A stretch of DNA of 64,000 bases from Boesenbergia rotunda (GCA_024364735.1 JAGFNQ010001614.1:444784-508783); one strand, 5' to 3'. Counted from the stretch's first letter, positions 36,201-45,269 are shown. Notes: a model not told the origin generated them from the letters alone. A program made the numbers and translations.

Positions 36201-39200
36201 AACATAGTCACCTAGAGGATGGAAGAAGATTGGTCAACTAGAGTTGACCAGTTAGCTCCCAGGCACCCGAGTGGATTTAGGTGCCCGGGCAATCTGGCAC
36301 CCGCATGGATACGGGCGTCCGACAATACAGGCGCCTAAGTTCATACGGGAGTCCAAGAGTTGATGCTTATCGACAAAACGAGTCATTTTCTGGTCGTTGC
36401 GACGCGGATAGGTATTGATCACACTCAGGCGCCCGTGTGCACTCGGGCACCCGTGATGTATCACGTCATCACGTCGATAAGTTTTCCCAGGGGCTATAAA
36501 TAGGACCCTGAACTCAAAGCATTTCATCAATTCAAGCTGTAACGAATTTCTTGTTAATTTTCTCTTGTTCTCTGAGTGTCTAACTTTTGTAAGAGGCTTC
36601 TCCGCCCACAAGGAGGTAATCTGGAGAGTGAGCATTCATTTGTCTTGGATTAACAACCACTCAGGTTGCAAACCAAGTACATTCTGTGCCTTTTTTCTTT
36701 TAAGTTAATCTGATTTATGACTCTTGTTTTTGCTAACGAACTATCTTTGTTTAGTAAAAATAAAAAATCAAGTTTCATTTTTCAGGAGCAATTCAGCCCT
36801 CCTCTTACCGGCCGACCGATCCCTACACCTGCTATCTTGAAAAAAAAACATCTTGTAGATTCTATTCAGCCTTTGTGAAGTTTCATCACATTCACAATCA
36901 GAGCAATCATTTTAATGGGATGTTAACCTCCACTAAAAGTGATAATGCCAAATTATTGCCAAAATCACCTTCATGGATAGCCCATTGTAATTGCACAACT
37001 ACAATTACGTCAATCACCTTCACGTATCCACCTCTGCTAAAGGTTTGCATTTGCCCCTTTGTTCGCTTGTTCTACATTGCACATGCAGTTAATCGGTATT
37101 ACCCAACCAATGAATCGAAGGATTGATCACTAAATTTTAATTGATCTTGCCAAAGACTAGACCTAGCATTCCATCTGTTTGATTCCAACTGATTTTATAG
37201 AATCCATTCAAAGTAGTTGGCTCATCTTCAGTTATCTCTTTATAAATCTCAAACGTTATTGCTTGACTTCTCAAGGAAGATTAGAAAGCCAATCCAGGTT
37301 GGGATCGAGTGCGATTGTAAACAATAGCTGGATGTTATGTTAAACCTGTTAAAATTATAGAACTAACCTATTAACTTTATTATGTCCAACAACTGGTTTA
37401 ATAATGTTTAACTTAGTAATAGTTCACTTATTTGTGCCTACCAATTCCCTTAATTAGACCACAACTCTTTGTAAGGGACAAATAAAGTGCGTCATAATCT
37501 CCCCGATTAAGGGTTGACATCTCTATCAAGGAATAAAATCAAATTCATAGCCTAAAATGATCTTTCATTTGCACAATGAATTAATGATTACACATTGACA
37601 GTCCTTAATGAAGATTTAGGTTCCTTCTAATCGAATTATCAAAACCCTCCCAAATTGCTCAAGCTCAAGCTAGTTTTAACTCACTCTTCTCCTTATTATG
37701 TTTCTTTGAGTTATCATCATCTTTCTTCTTCCTATTATTCTTGTCTTTCCTTTTTGTCGTCTGTTTCTCTTCCAAAGATTGCAAGTGATGTCTTTGCCCA
37801 TCCAGAATGGAAACATACTATGCTCGACGAAATGTGTCTTACAAAACAGTGGGATTTGGGACCTCGTTCCTCTACCACCAGAAATCAGTTGTTGGTTGTC
37901 GATGGGTATATACGGTGAAAGTTGGTCCAAACGGAAAAATTGACCGGCTTAAAGCTCGCCTCGTCGCTAAGGGCTATACTCAGATCTTCGAAATGGATAT
38001 GGGGACACTTTTTCTCCTATTGTCAAAATGTCCTTTGTGCGTATGTTCCTATCCATTGCTGCGATTCGACATTGGCCTTTTTATCAGTTGACATCAAAAA
38101 TGCTTTCTTACATGGTGACATGCTCGACAAAGTCTACATGGAGCAACCTCTGTGTTTTGTTGCTCAGGGGGAGCCTTTTGGTTTTGTATGTCGCCTGCGA
38201 AAATCTTTATATGGCCTCAAGCAGTCACCCAGAGCATGGTTCGGTAAATTAGTACTGTAATTCAACGGTTTGGCTTAAGTCAGAGTGACGCCGACTATTC
38301 TGTCTTTTATCGCCACTCATCTACTGGTTGCATCTACTTAATGGTTTATGTTGATGATATTATCATCACAGGTGGTGATCATCTCTGGATTTCACAGGTG
38401 AAACAATATTTTTTCAAACATTTCAAGACAAACAATCTCGGCAAACTCAAATATTTCTTAGGGATAGATGTAGCACAGTCCAAAGATGAGATCATTATAT
38501 CCTAAAGGAAGTATGCAATCAATATTTTAGAAGAAACAGGAATGTTAAATTCAAAAACAGTTGACAACTCCATTGATCCTAATGTCAAACTCCTGTCAAA
38601 TCAGGGAGAGTCTCTTCCAGATCCTGAACGATATAGGCCATTAGTAGGGAAACTAAGTTATCATACTGTTTCTCATCCAGACATCTCATTTGCAGAAAGT
38701 GTAGCAAGTCAATTTCTCAACTCTCCATGCAAGGAATATTGGGATGTTGTGATCCACATTATTTGATATATCAGAGGTGCTCTAGGAAAGGATCTTTTGT
38801 ATGGAGATAAAGGACATACTTGAGTTATAGGGTATTCTGATGCAGATTGGGCAAATTTTTCCACTGATAGGAGATCTACTTCTGAGTTTTGTATATTTGT
38901 CGGAGATAATCTTGTTTCTTAGAAAAACAAAAAGTAGAATATTGTAGCAAGATCCAGTGCAGAGGCAGAGTATCGAGCTATGGCCATAGCCAGTCAAGAG
39001 CTTATATGACTCAAACAATTGCTTCAAGAACGAAGATTTGGAGAGATTACACAAATGTCACTTATATGTGACAACCAAACCATCATGCATATTGCCTCAA
39101 ATCTAATTTTTCATGAGAGGACAAAGCATATTGAAGTCGACTGTCACTTTGTCAGAGAGAAAGTTGTATCTGGAGAAATATCTACTAGTTATATCAACTC

Positions 39201-41008
39201 ACATAATTAACTAGCAGATATATTCACTAAGACACTTAGAAGGCTCCGAATTGACTACATATGTAACAAGTTGAGTGCATATGATTTATATTCTCCAACT
39301 TGAGGGGGAGTGTTAGAATATTGTAAATATAGCTAGGAATAATTTGATATATCCTAATTTGTATTTTATCTAAAATACAAATTAGTTCTTAGAATAAAAT
39401 CCTGATTTATTTCCTAGAATAGAGTTCTAATTATGTCTTAGAATATGTCTTGATTTTGTATATAAATAGAACTTATATTTTGTAATATTTGATGAAAGAA
39501 ATTCTTTAACAATATTTTTTTGTGATGCGGGCGGAGAGTGACAGTATTTAAGATTACATCCCGAGCAATCCTGGGCATAAAGGATAGTCCACTTTTCTAC
39601 ACTTGAAGCATCAGATGAGTGGTGTTTGATCCGGTGTTTGATCCAACATAGCTAAAAAATACACTCCCTAGAATGCACCAGGTGCCAACCCTAGACACAC
39701 CACAGCATAAGGGAAGATGGGATGGGAGTTATAAATTAAATCAATTTTTTAATATACTTTGTCGGATATATGTTAATCAATTGTATCAGTAAATAGATAT
39801 TAAAAATATCATTTAATAGTAATCACATAGAAACTATGCAATACCTAAAAGCACCTTTCAAATCCTGATATAAATAATTACCCAAAGACTAGAGATCCGT
39901 TCTAGGAGTAGATTAGCCACTTGCTTACTGTAACTTATTTCCATGCATTTTTACCATAGTCTAATGCCGAACAGAAAGGGTACAACTAAAGACCCAGGTT
40001 TCTGTTGCCAAGTGAAAAATTAGGTAAAATGACAAGTTTCAGCTAGATTTTTTCCCATAAATCCTTAATCCATATTGTGCAGGTTTAAACATTGAAATCC
40101 TTTATCCCTAGTACAGAAATGCATACTAACTTAAGAAGTAATAATCATATTGATGTTAATAATTCACATCCAGATTTCCTAACTAAGCACAGTCAATATA
40201 ATCATTATCCAATAAACAACAACAAACAGCATATAAATAACAGAAAGCTACCGGTTAAAACTGCCCGTCCAAAATGGATCTACTTATTCATGCAGCAAAG
40301 TTTCAATTGTGGACAAAGGAAAGACTGCATTTCATAATTCCATTATTATTCTCTCTTATCCTACCAGAAACTGCTAGCATTAACTAATTCTCATATGTTG
40401 CACCACAGTTAAGGGATATATTAACTGAACAATGTAATTTTTCCCATGTAATTGCATTTACCCATGAATCAAGTAGTTTGATATAATGTAATGTGGGTAT
40501 TAACAAGAGCAATATTCAAGAAATAGGAAAAAATTGTTGATATGCGCGTCTTACTTCATGAATATGTCATAATACTCGGGATCCAAATATGATAACATAG
40601 CATCCACATCCTTTATGGCCATGATTGCTCGATGGACTACTATCCAATTCGCTGACTAAAGCAAAGGAAAACCAACAAACGAAACATAAATTTCCATCTA
40701 TACAGATCAATATAACCAACTGAAGAAAAGGATCGGATCCCGACCAACCTTGCACCTCTCATCTCTGGTCTTCAAGATGGAACCTTCCAAAGCCGTCTTC
40801 AACGCCTCTACAGGCTTTGATCTGCCATCAGGAGGGTCAACATTAAGGCTTAGCAGGAAGTTGGAACTTTATAGATCTACCTCAGATTGAGGCCTGGTTT
40901 TTCAATTGGAACTCACTGCTTGAGCAAGCTCTCGATCTTGCGGGATTTCTGCTCAATTATGGTGACGATCGCAGCGAGGTTCTCGTCATCGACGAAGCCC
41001 TCCGCCAT
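27223..41008 (-). CDS. ARPC5A: Actin-related protein 2/3 complex subunit 5 (ARPC5/p16), 4 exons
   Basis: Minus-strand exons are 40917-41008, 40749-40821, 40555-40655 and 27223-27358 (stop TAA 27223-27225). They sum to 402 bases, or 133 residues, close to the roughly 132 of the Arabidopsis protein. Junctions fall inside codons and restore CAA (Gln) and AAG (Lys). The protein begins MAEGFVDDENLAAIVTIIEQ. It continues with KSRKIESLLKQ, KPVEALKTALEGS, KTRDERCKSANWIVVHRAIM, YLYRGLATGDRPTCDQCLKI and GLGCILRSLADTVNTV, all diagnostic of plant ARPC5. It is the smallest Arp2/3 subunit; the complex is switched on by SCAR/WAVE and nucleates branched actin filaments in the cytoplasm. Sequence CATCTCGCAG just before 41070 (minus) is a possible 5'UTR acceptor. 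No lesion is seen. The unusual feature is intron 3, 13,196 bases long and full of retroelements. Confidence 0.94.
28771..29697 (+). repeat. 5' LTR of the SIRE-like mosaic
   Basis: It is 927 bp. It carries GCGCC/GCGCCCG-rich short repeats at 29115-29330, a TATA box (TATAAATA, 29361-29368) and an end CTGACTGATCCCTATA. The 3' partner without its insertion is about 898 bp, with many substitutions, so the insertion is old. Confidence 0.85.
29700..29711 (+). promoter_or_regulatory. Primer-binding site (initiator tRNA-Met)
   Basis: TGGTATCAGAGC lies two bases after the LTR end, the usual Copia minus-strand primer site. A second, altered copy (TGGTATCAAAGC) is at 31292-31303 in front of the inner gag. 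Confidence 0.85.
29918..31283 (-). mobile_element. Reverse-oriented SIRE-like 3' LTR and adjoining internal sequence
   Basis: The LTR on the minus strand runs from 30951 (TGTAAGTATCCCAGG) to 29918 (ending GATCCTACA), 1034 bp. The polypurine tract (AAAAATGGGGAGAT, minus) adjoins at 30952-30965. It interrupts the outer gag start just after AAGAGCATCT. About 330 bp of reverse internal DNA follows before the sequence jumps to a forward primer-binding site at 31292. This suggests recombination between elements, because a simple nested insertion would have two LTRs. Confidence 0.75.
31350..32600 (+). pseudogene. Copia gag pseudogene, first inner copy
   Basis: It starts MVGSSIQLPKFKGDFAIWKK, a Copia gag N-terminus (UBN2-type region). 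It is then broken by stops (31590, and further ones at about 31630, 31700 and 31857) and frame changes. A CCHC zinc knuckle remains (CYHCDKEGHIKEQC, near 32140-32185), followed by a Lys-rich tail. Gag would form the retrotransposon particle; this copy cannot encode it whole. Confidence 0.8.
32610..33800 (+). pseudogene. Copia gag pseudogene, second inner copy
   Basis: Immediately after the first gag copy, homologous gag sequence restarts mid-domain (YDLAKELWEKFLELHEDTSE, near 32705) and continues through REDUNDANT-frame segments at 32817-33002 and 33059-33517. The zinc knuckle is damaged: CYNYQEEEYIKNNC has lost the second Cys and the His. Stops at 32814 and 33000 separate the pieces. The last part (33511-33807) is a coiled, Lys/Leu-rich C-terminus. 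The fusion point is near 32590-32640. Confidence 0.75.
33808..34766 (+). other. 3' noncoding region of the SIRE-like mosaic
   Basis: Very T-rich DNA with repeated AATTTTTG(A/T)-like motifs. It ends in ACATCAAAAAGAGAGAGAT, which contains the polypurine tract that primes plus-strand synthesis. No pol coding sequence was seen. Confidence 0.7.
35053..36207 (+). mobile_element. hAT-like DNA element (1.16 kb), deletion derivative, inserted in the 3' LTR
   Basis: The flanking 8-bp duplication TCACCTAG lies at 35045-35052 and 36208-36215. The inverted termini are CTATGTAGCACGGATAC and (reverse complement) CTATGTTGCACGGATAC. Subterminal regions repeat ACGGATACG/CGTATCCGT motifs on both sides, as transposase-binding arrays often do. 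The inside looks like the start of a gene: a CCGTCGCC-rich leader, a donor-like CAGGTAAACC at about 35528, then an acceptor and ATGGAAAATTTTCAAATC near 36011. No transposase domain remains. The 8-bp duplication fits hAT; a Mutator-like origin is less likely. GTTTATACGGTTC and TCAAGCTTCAT blocks are duplicated at 35690-35945. Confidence 0.8.
36828..37640. other. ARPC5 intron remnant between two retroelements
   Basis: About 800 bases without a recognised feature. The ORF at 36875-37126 has no family signature. Confidence 0.45.
37640..39511 (+). mobile_element. Decayed short-LTR Copia: reverse transcriptase, RNase H and 3' LTR
   Basis: It consists of the C-terminal half of pol, a polypurine tract GAGGGGGAG (39302-39310) and a 201-bp 3' LTR (39311-39511, TGTTAGAATA to TTTAACA) with TATA box TATAAATA at 39461. 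No 5' LTR, gag or integrase was found, so it is truncated on the left. The short LTR separates it from the SIRE-like elements. Confidence 0.85.
37660..39290 (+). pseudogene. Copia pol pseudogene (RT-RNase H)
   Basis: Recognisable in order, over three frames: GCRWVYTVKVGPNGKIDRLK and ARLVAKGYTQ (37890-37985), DIKNAFLHGDML (near 38092), YGLKQSPRAWF, the RT active site YVDDIIITG (near 38350), KYFLGID, the RNase H region YSDADWA and SSAEAEYRAM, and the terminal HIEVDCHFVREK and LADIFTKTL. Several stops (about 38503, 38763, 38821, 38922, 39007, 39208) and frameshifts make it non-coding today. Confidence 0.88.
39512..40554. other. ARPC5 intron 3, proximal part
   Basis: AT-rich intronic DNA next to the third exon. 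No exon or element could be assigned; the ORF at 40092-40337 has no family features. Confidence 0.5.
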
Positions 41009-41070
41009 GGGTTTCCGCTCCCGTCTCCACCGCAGCTACGCCCTTCGATTTTGGAACTGTGTGACAAATC

Positions 41071-41930
41071 CTGCGAGATGAAAAAAAAATCCAATAAATT
41101 TGGGAAAAATACTCAATATACAGTAAAATCATACCGATACTCAATATACATCTGCTTGACATAATTGCACTATCAGACAAAAAATGGGGAGTTAATAAAA
41201 AAACGACACTATCATGTTCTTCTCAAGGAAGATAATAAAGGAAGTTAATAATCAGTATCCTTATTTTGTGGTCATATTATTCTGCTTGAAAATTCAGAAT
41301 ATAATAAAGGAAGATATCACCCAAATGGTATATATATTATTTATTCTAAAAGCCTTCCATACTATATGGATTAGAATAAAGATGTTAACTCAACAGTTAA
41401 ATTCAGATCCAAGAAGGTATCAGTTTCAATTTTTCCCAAAATTTTTCACAATGAAATGAACTGTAAATGAATATTATTAATAAAATTGATCATATCAATG
41501 CTAAGTAGTTGTAGAAGACTCCTTTAAAGCAAGAAATTCTTTCAGACAATTCTCTTTGGTATCCACATCCAATAGAAATAGTAACTTTTCCAAAATATCA
41601 CCATATATCTTAAATGGTAGCACATTTGAGCAATTAAATTAACTAAGCAGAGAACAAATGAGAAATCATACTTGAATAGACACATACTAAATGTGTTTAG
41701 TAGTAAATGTTGCTACTTTGAAGCTAAATATAGCAACCAACCTTAAATTTAAAAATAAAAAGTGTGTTTAGTAGTAATTGGAACATCAAAAATGAATTAA
41801 CTAGAAATAATCAAATGACTAGTCACAGCTCTGGAAGTAATAACACTTAGCCTTAATTGAAGTTGAGAAAACTTGAAAAGAGAGACAAAGATGTAGTTTG
41901 ACATAGGCTAAGTGAAGAAAAATAAGTAGT
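41071..41930. other. ARPC5 5' flank
   Basis: AT-rich with no ORF of note. If the acceptor-like CTCGCAG before 41070 is used, a noncoding first exon of ARPC5 lies somewhere upstream here, but I could not locate it. Confidence 0.4.
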
Positions 41931-41994
41931 TAATTAACTAGTATAAGTCAAATTGAAGGTGATCTTTGTAATGGTATTCAAGAAAAATAGCAGC

Positions 41995-42365
41995 TCGTTG
42001 CCGGCGCCACCAGAGCCCCGCAGCCTGCTGCCGGCGCCGCCAGAGCCCCGCTGCCGCGCCGCCAGAGCCCCGCAGCCCGCTGCCGGCGGCCTCCAGCGGC
42101 CAGCGGCTCGAGGGCGACGCCGGTGACTCCAGCTGCTCGAGGGCGACGCAGCCAGCGGCCCGCGGCCCGCGGCCCGCTGCCGCCGCCCGCCAGCGGCCAC
42201 CGCCTCGAGGGCGACGCCAGCGGCTCGAGGGCGACGCAGCCAGCGCCCCGCGGCCCGCTGCCGCCGCCCTCCAGCGGCCAGCGCCTCGAGGGCGACGCCG
42301 GCGGCTCGAGGGAGACGCAGCCAGCAGCCAGCGGCCCGCGCCCCGCTGCCGCCGCCCGCCGGAGG
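41995..42365. repeat. GC-rich tandem array
   Basis: Imperfect repeats of roughly 100 bp built from GCCGCCGCCC, CCAGCGGCC and CTCGAGGGCGACGC blocks. GC content rises sharply against the AT-rich flanks. The long ORFs across it (41934-42431, 41938-42663, 42123-42377) are low-complexity Ala/Gly/Arg/Pro shadows. To the right, GGGACGAAT(T/C) motifs repeat in both orientations (42490-42650). Confidence 0.75.
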
Positions 42366-42665
42366 GGTAGAAGGTGAGAAAAGAAAAAAAAAGAGGGAGA
42401 GAAAGTACCTGTGTCGCTGCTCCAAATCCACGCGCGCGAACCCTCTCCAACTTCAGATCTAGGTTTAGGGGATGAGATGTTTTATAAAAAGTCATTTTGG
42501 GACGAATCTTTTTCATCCTAAATTTTATCCCTAATTTAGCAACGAAGTTTATTATTCGTCCCAGATTTTGGGACGAATCATAAAATTCGTCACAAAATTT
42601 GGGACGAATTCCTAGATTCGTCTCAGAATTAAAATTAAATATAAATAAATAAATTGAGACCAAAA

Positions 42666-43157
42666 TCCTACCTAGAAATATCAGAATTACATGAAATCGG
42701 TTCCTACGTGTTCATCTAATTCTCCTGAATTTATAAGTATTCTCAAATATAAATTTAAATTAATATATCGAAATTAATAATTTGTTATCCGAATTTGATT
42801 TTTTAAACAGTTTAGTATTAAAAAATTTATGTTAATAAATTAAATATATTTAATTTGGTCTCAATAATGTTTGATAACATTTTTATAATCAAGAAAGTTA
42901 TACAAACACATAGAAGTAGTTTTGTATCATTCCAAAAACTATCTCTCTAACATCAATTTGTAACTCTAACTACGTATTGAGCTCGTGATTAATTAGTTAT
43001 ATATACATTTACAATTAAAACATTTACATATTTAATTTAACTATCAATATAAAAAATATTGGATCAAAATATGATATATGAGGATATATATTATTAGGAA
43101 AAGGGATGAACACGTACGAATTGGTTTCATGTAATTCCGATATCTCTGAGTAGGGTT
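42666..43157. mobile_element. MITE with about 50-bp terminal inverted repeats
   Basis: The left end (ATATCAGAATTACATGAAAT ... TACGTGTTCATC) is the inverted counterpart of the right end (GATGAACACGTA ... TTTCATGTAATTCCGATATC). The inside is AT-rich without an ORF. A roughly 45-bp direct repeat containing GACGAAT, CCTAGATTCGTC and ATTAAAATTAA lies outside both ends (42601-42650 and 43197-43245). That arrangement could be a large duplication of host sequence or the ends of an outer element. Confidence 0.65.
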
Positions 43158-43229
43158 TCCGACACGGTTAAAATTTTATAATTATTTTTCATTCTAGGAC
43201 GAATCCTAGATTCGTCCCCAAATTAAAAT

Positions 43230-44393
43230 TAACTATAAATAAGGATCCTTTCCCTTATCAGTCTTAACCAGGATGTCGTCTACGTACACTTCAATGTTTC
43301 TCCCGATCTGATGTCTGAAGACTTTGTCCATCATCCGCTGATAAGTCGCCCCAGTATTGCGCAACCCGAACGGCAAGACGTTATAATAATACGTGTCGTC
43401 TGCAGTTACGAAGCTGACTTTCTCCTGGTCTTCGGGAGCGAGTGGAACTTGATGGTAGCCTTGATAAGTGTCTAACATCGAAATGAATTCGCAACCGGCC
43501 GTGGAGTCCACCAGCCGGTCTATTCGCAGCAAGGGGTAACAATCTTTGGGGCAAGCCTTGTTCAAGTCATGAAAGTCAATACATACTCGTCATTTACCCC
43601 CTGGCTTAGGCACGAGGAATTGAACTTCCTGTATGTGCCTGGCCTTTGATAGATTGCTAACTTTATCCCTGATAGCCTTGCCCTGCTCTGGTGCAAAATG
43701 TCTCCGCCTTTGTTTCACTGGTCGGCCTTCGGGAGTAATATGTAGATGGTGTATGGTTAGCGCCGGGGGAACCCCTTTGATTTCCTCGGCGGCCCAGGCG
43801 AAGACATCTCTGTGGTTCCACAAGCAGTCTATGAGACGGCTTCTTAGCTCTGGTGCGAGGTCTGTGGAGATCCTCGTAACTCCGCCCTCCTGTTGAGGGT
43901 GAATCTGACCTCTTCACTCTCCACCTCCCTCCTCTCTTCTTTAGGTCCTTCATCTTCTCGCAGATCGGCGAGATCGACTTAAAGGACTTCGTAGGGTTTC
44001 GGTAGGATTTTCAGTATGACCCCTCTAGTAGTAGTTCGTGGTTGGGGGGTGCGAGATGGAGGTTCTGGGGATCTCCTCCCGCCCAGAAGCACCCTGCTGT
44101 GAGACGCCCTGCTCGATCTAGTGCTGTTCGAGCGCCTCCGTGATGGTGTTGGCCACCAAGCGATCCAATTCCTCTTTCGTCAAGACAATGGACTGTCCCG
44201 CTGGTTGTGCCATCGATGCTCCTTCCGGTGCTTTCTTGGTTTCCCACAGACGGCGCCAAACTTGTTCCGAAAGGAATCGACGTCGACGACCTGTCACCAG
44301 GGTACAACCCACGTGGACGCTGACACGAGAGGAAGGACTTCCAACCTGCGAGATCAACACGAGTGTTAGGTGAACACACCGGAGATTATTCAA
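43230..44393 (-). mobile_element. Ty3/Gypsy remnant, Tat/Ogre-like, internally deleted
   Basis: From right to left on the minus strand: an LTR end GGAACA at 44263; the primer-binding junction TTTGGCGCCGTCTGTGGG (44243-44260), typical of Tat/Athila-like elements; a 31-residue gag start (44118-44213, MAQPAGQSIVLTKEELDRLV); then, after a large deletion, the region before reverse transcriptase and the reverse transcriptase itself. It stops abruptly at about 43230 inside RT. Gag's main part, protease, RNase H and integrase are missing. Confidence 0.85.
43233..43900 (-). pseudogene. Gypsy reverse transcriptase fragment
   Basis: The pre-RT segment reads WNHRDVFAWAAEEIKGVPP and RRHFAPEQGKAIRDKV. RT follows with DLNKACPKDCYPLLRIDRLV, FISMLDTYQGYHQVPL, YYYNVLPFGLRNTGATYQRM and the catalytic YVDDILVKT. 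A TGA at about 43589 separates the two where a Trp or Arg codon is expected. The fragment lacks the RT thumb and RNase H. Confidence 0.88.
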
Positions 44394-44970
44394 CAGAGCC
44401 CACTCCGACGCTCAAGTCAGCGACTCGTTGGAGAGAAAATAAATAAGAAAGATGCGTAGAGTAGAGGAGGCGTAACCCCTTTACTGGAGGGGTTAGGGTT
44501 CCTTTTATATCTGCGACGACCATCCACGAGTCTCCACGTTCTCTTCCACGTCCCCCCATCTTCGGTTACTGGATATCCTTTGTAAAGGTTGTTGCAGTCA
44601 TTAAATCTAGGTCATTGCGAAGATGAAGGCGTTAATGACCGTGGATTACGGGTCATGATTATCCCGTAATTATTAGGGATCATTATCCATAGATCCGAAG
44701 AAAGAGGGGACTTTTTATGTAGAGGAGGCGTAACCCCTTTACCGGAGGGGTTAGGGTTCCTTTTATATATGCGACGGCCATCCACGAGTCTCCACGTTCT
44801 CTTCCACGTCCCCCCATCTTCGGTTACTGGATATCCTTTGTAAAGGTTGTTGCAGTCATTAAATCTAGGTCATTGCGAAGATGAAGGCGTTAATGACCGT
44901 GGATTACGGGTCATGATTATCCCGTAATTATTAGGCATCATTATCCATAGATCCCGTCATTAAATCTAGG
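44263..44970 (-). repeat. Gypsy LTR with internal 260-bp tandem duplication
   Basis: It abuts the primer-binding site. Two nearly identical units (44459-44697 and 44720-44955) each hold GGGGTTAGGGTTCC, TTTTATAT, CCATCCACGAGTCTCC and GGATTACGGGTCATGATTAT. On the minus strand AAAGG after ATATAA would be the promoter side, so this LTR carries a doubled promoter-like block. The outer LTR boundary was not fixed. Confidence 0.6.
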
Positions 44971-44978
44971 GTCGCCAG

Positions 44979-45269
44979 CCTAGAGGGTTGCCTACGGGGA
45001 CCATAAAGGCGGGGCCGCTACATAAAAAGGCGCCTTTTTATGTAGCGGCCCCGCCTCTATGGTCCCCGCAGGCAACCCTCTAGGCCGCGCGACCCTACGG
45101 TCTTCCCACCCCTGGCAGTGGGTTTTTGTCTTCCCCAGGATTCGAACTCTAGACCTCCAGGCTAAGTACTAAAGTTCCTGAATCCTGGTACCAATTGAGT
45201 TTAGTACTTAGCCTGGAGGTCTAGAGTTCGAATCCTGAGGAAGGCAAAAATCCACTGGCCAGGGGTGGG
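44979..45269. mobile_element. tRNA-derived SINE (minus) between inverted partial copies
   Basis: A minus-strand SINE runs from about 45197 to 45032. Its head has B box AGTTCGAATCC and its end is GCGGGGCCGCTACATAAAAA. To its left, an inverted copy of its end gives a 53-bp-arm palindrome centred at 45031/45032 with two mismatches. To its right, an inverted copy of its head gives arms of about 69 bp (45105-45173 and 45200-45269) around a 26-base loop. Confidence 0.7.

Larger units (their letters stand above)
28771..36827 (+). mobile_element. SIRE-like Copia retrotransposon, gag-only mosaic with nested insertions
   Basis: The 5' LTR is 28771-29697 (TGTATTAATC to CCCTATA). It has a TATA box TATAAATA at 29361 and is followed by primer-binding site TGGTATCAGAGC at 29700, complementary to initiator tRNA-Met. 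The 3' LTR is 34767-36827 (TGTAAGTACC to CCCTACA, TATA at 36495). It is preceded by the purine tract AAAAAGAGAGAGA and interrupted by another element. Flanks CCTTC and CCTGC differ by one base and may be the aged target duplication. The inside holds a broken gag start (29755-29917), a reverse LTR, then two successive decayed gag copies, then AT-rich 3' DNA. No protease, integrase, reverse transcriptase or RNase H is found, so it is non-autonomous. Confidence 0.85.
27359..40554 (-). other. ARPC5 intron 3, 13.2 kb, filled with nested retroelements
   Basis: The donor is ATGAA|GTAAGA (40555/40554) and the acceptor is GGATTGCAG before 27358. Original-looking AT-rich sequence remains at about 27359-28770, 36828-37640 and 39512-40554, with no further exons found. 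Between these lie the SIRE-type mosaic (28771-36827) and a decayed short-LTR Copia (37640-39511), both in the orientation opposite to ARPC5. Confidence 0.88.

Noticed and set aside
41934..42663. 165- and 241-residue minus-strand ORFs
   Set aside because: Low-complexity translations of the GC-rich array, joined to unrelated flanks, without a domain.
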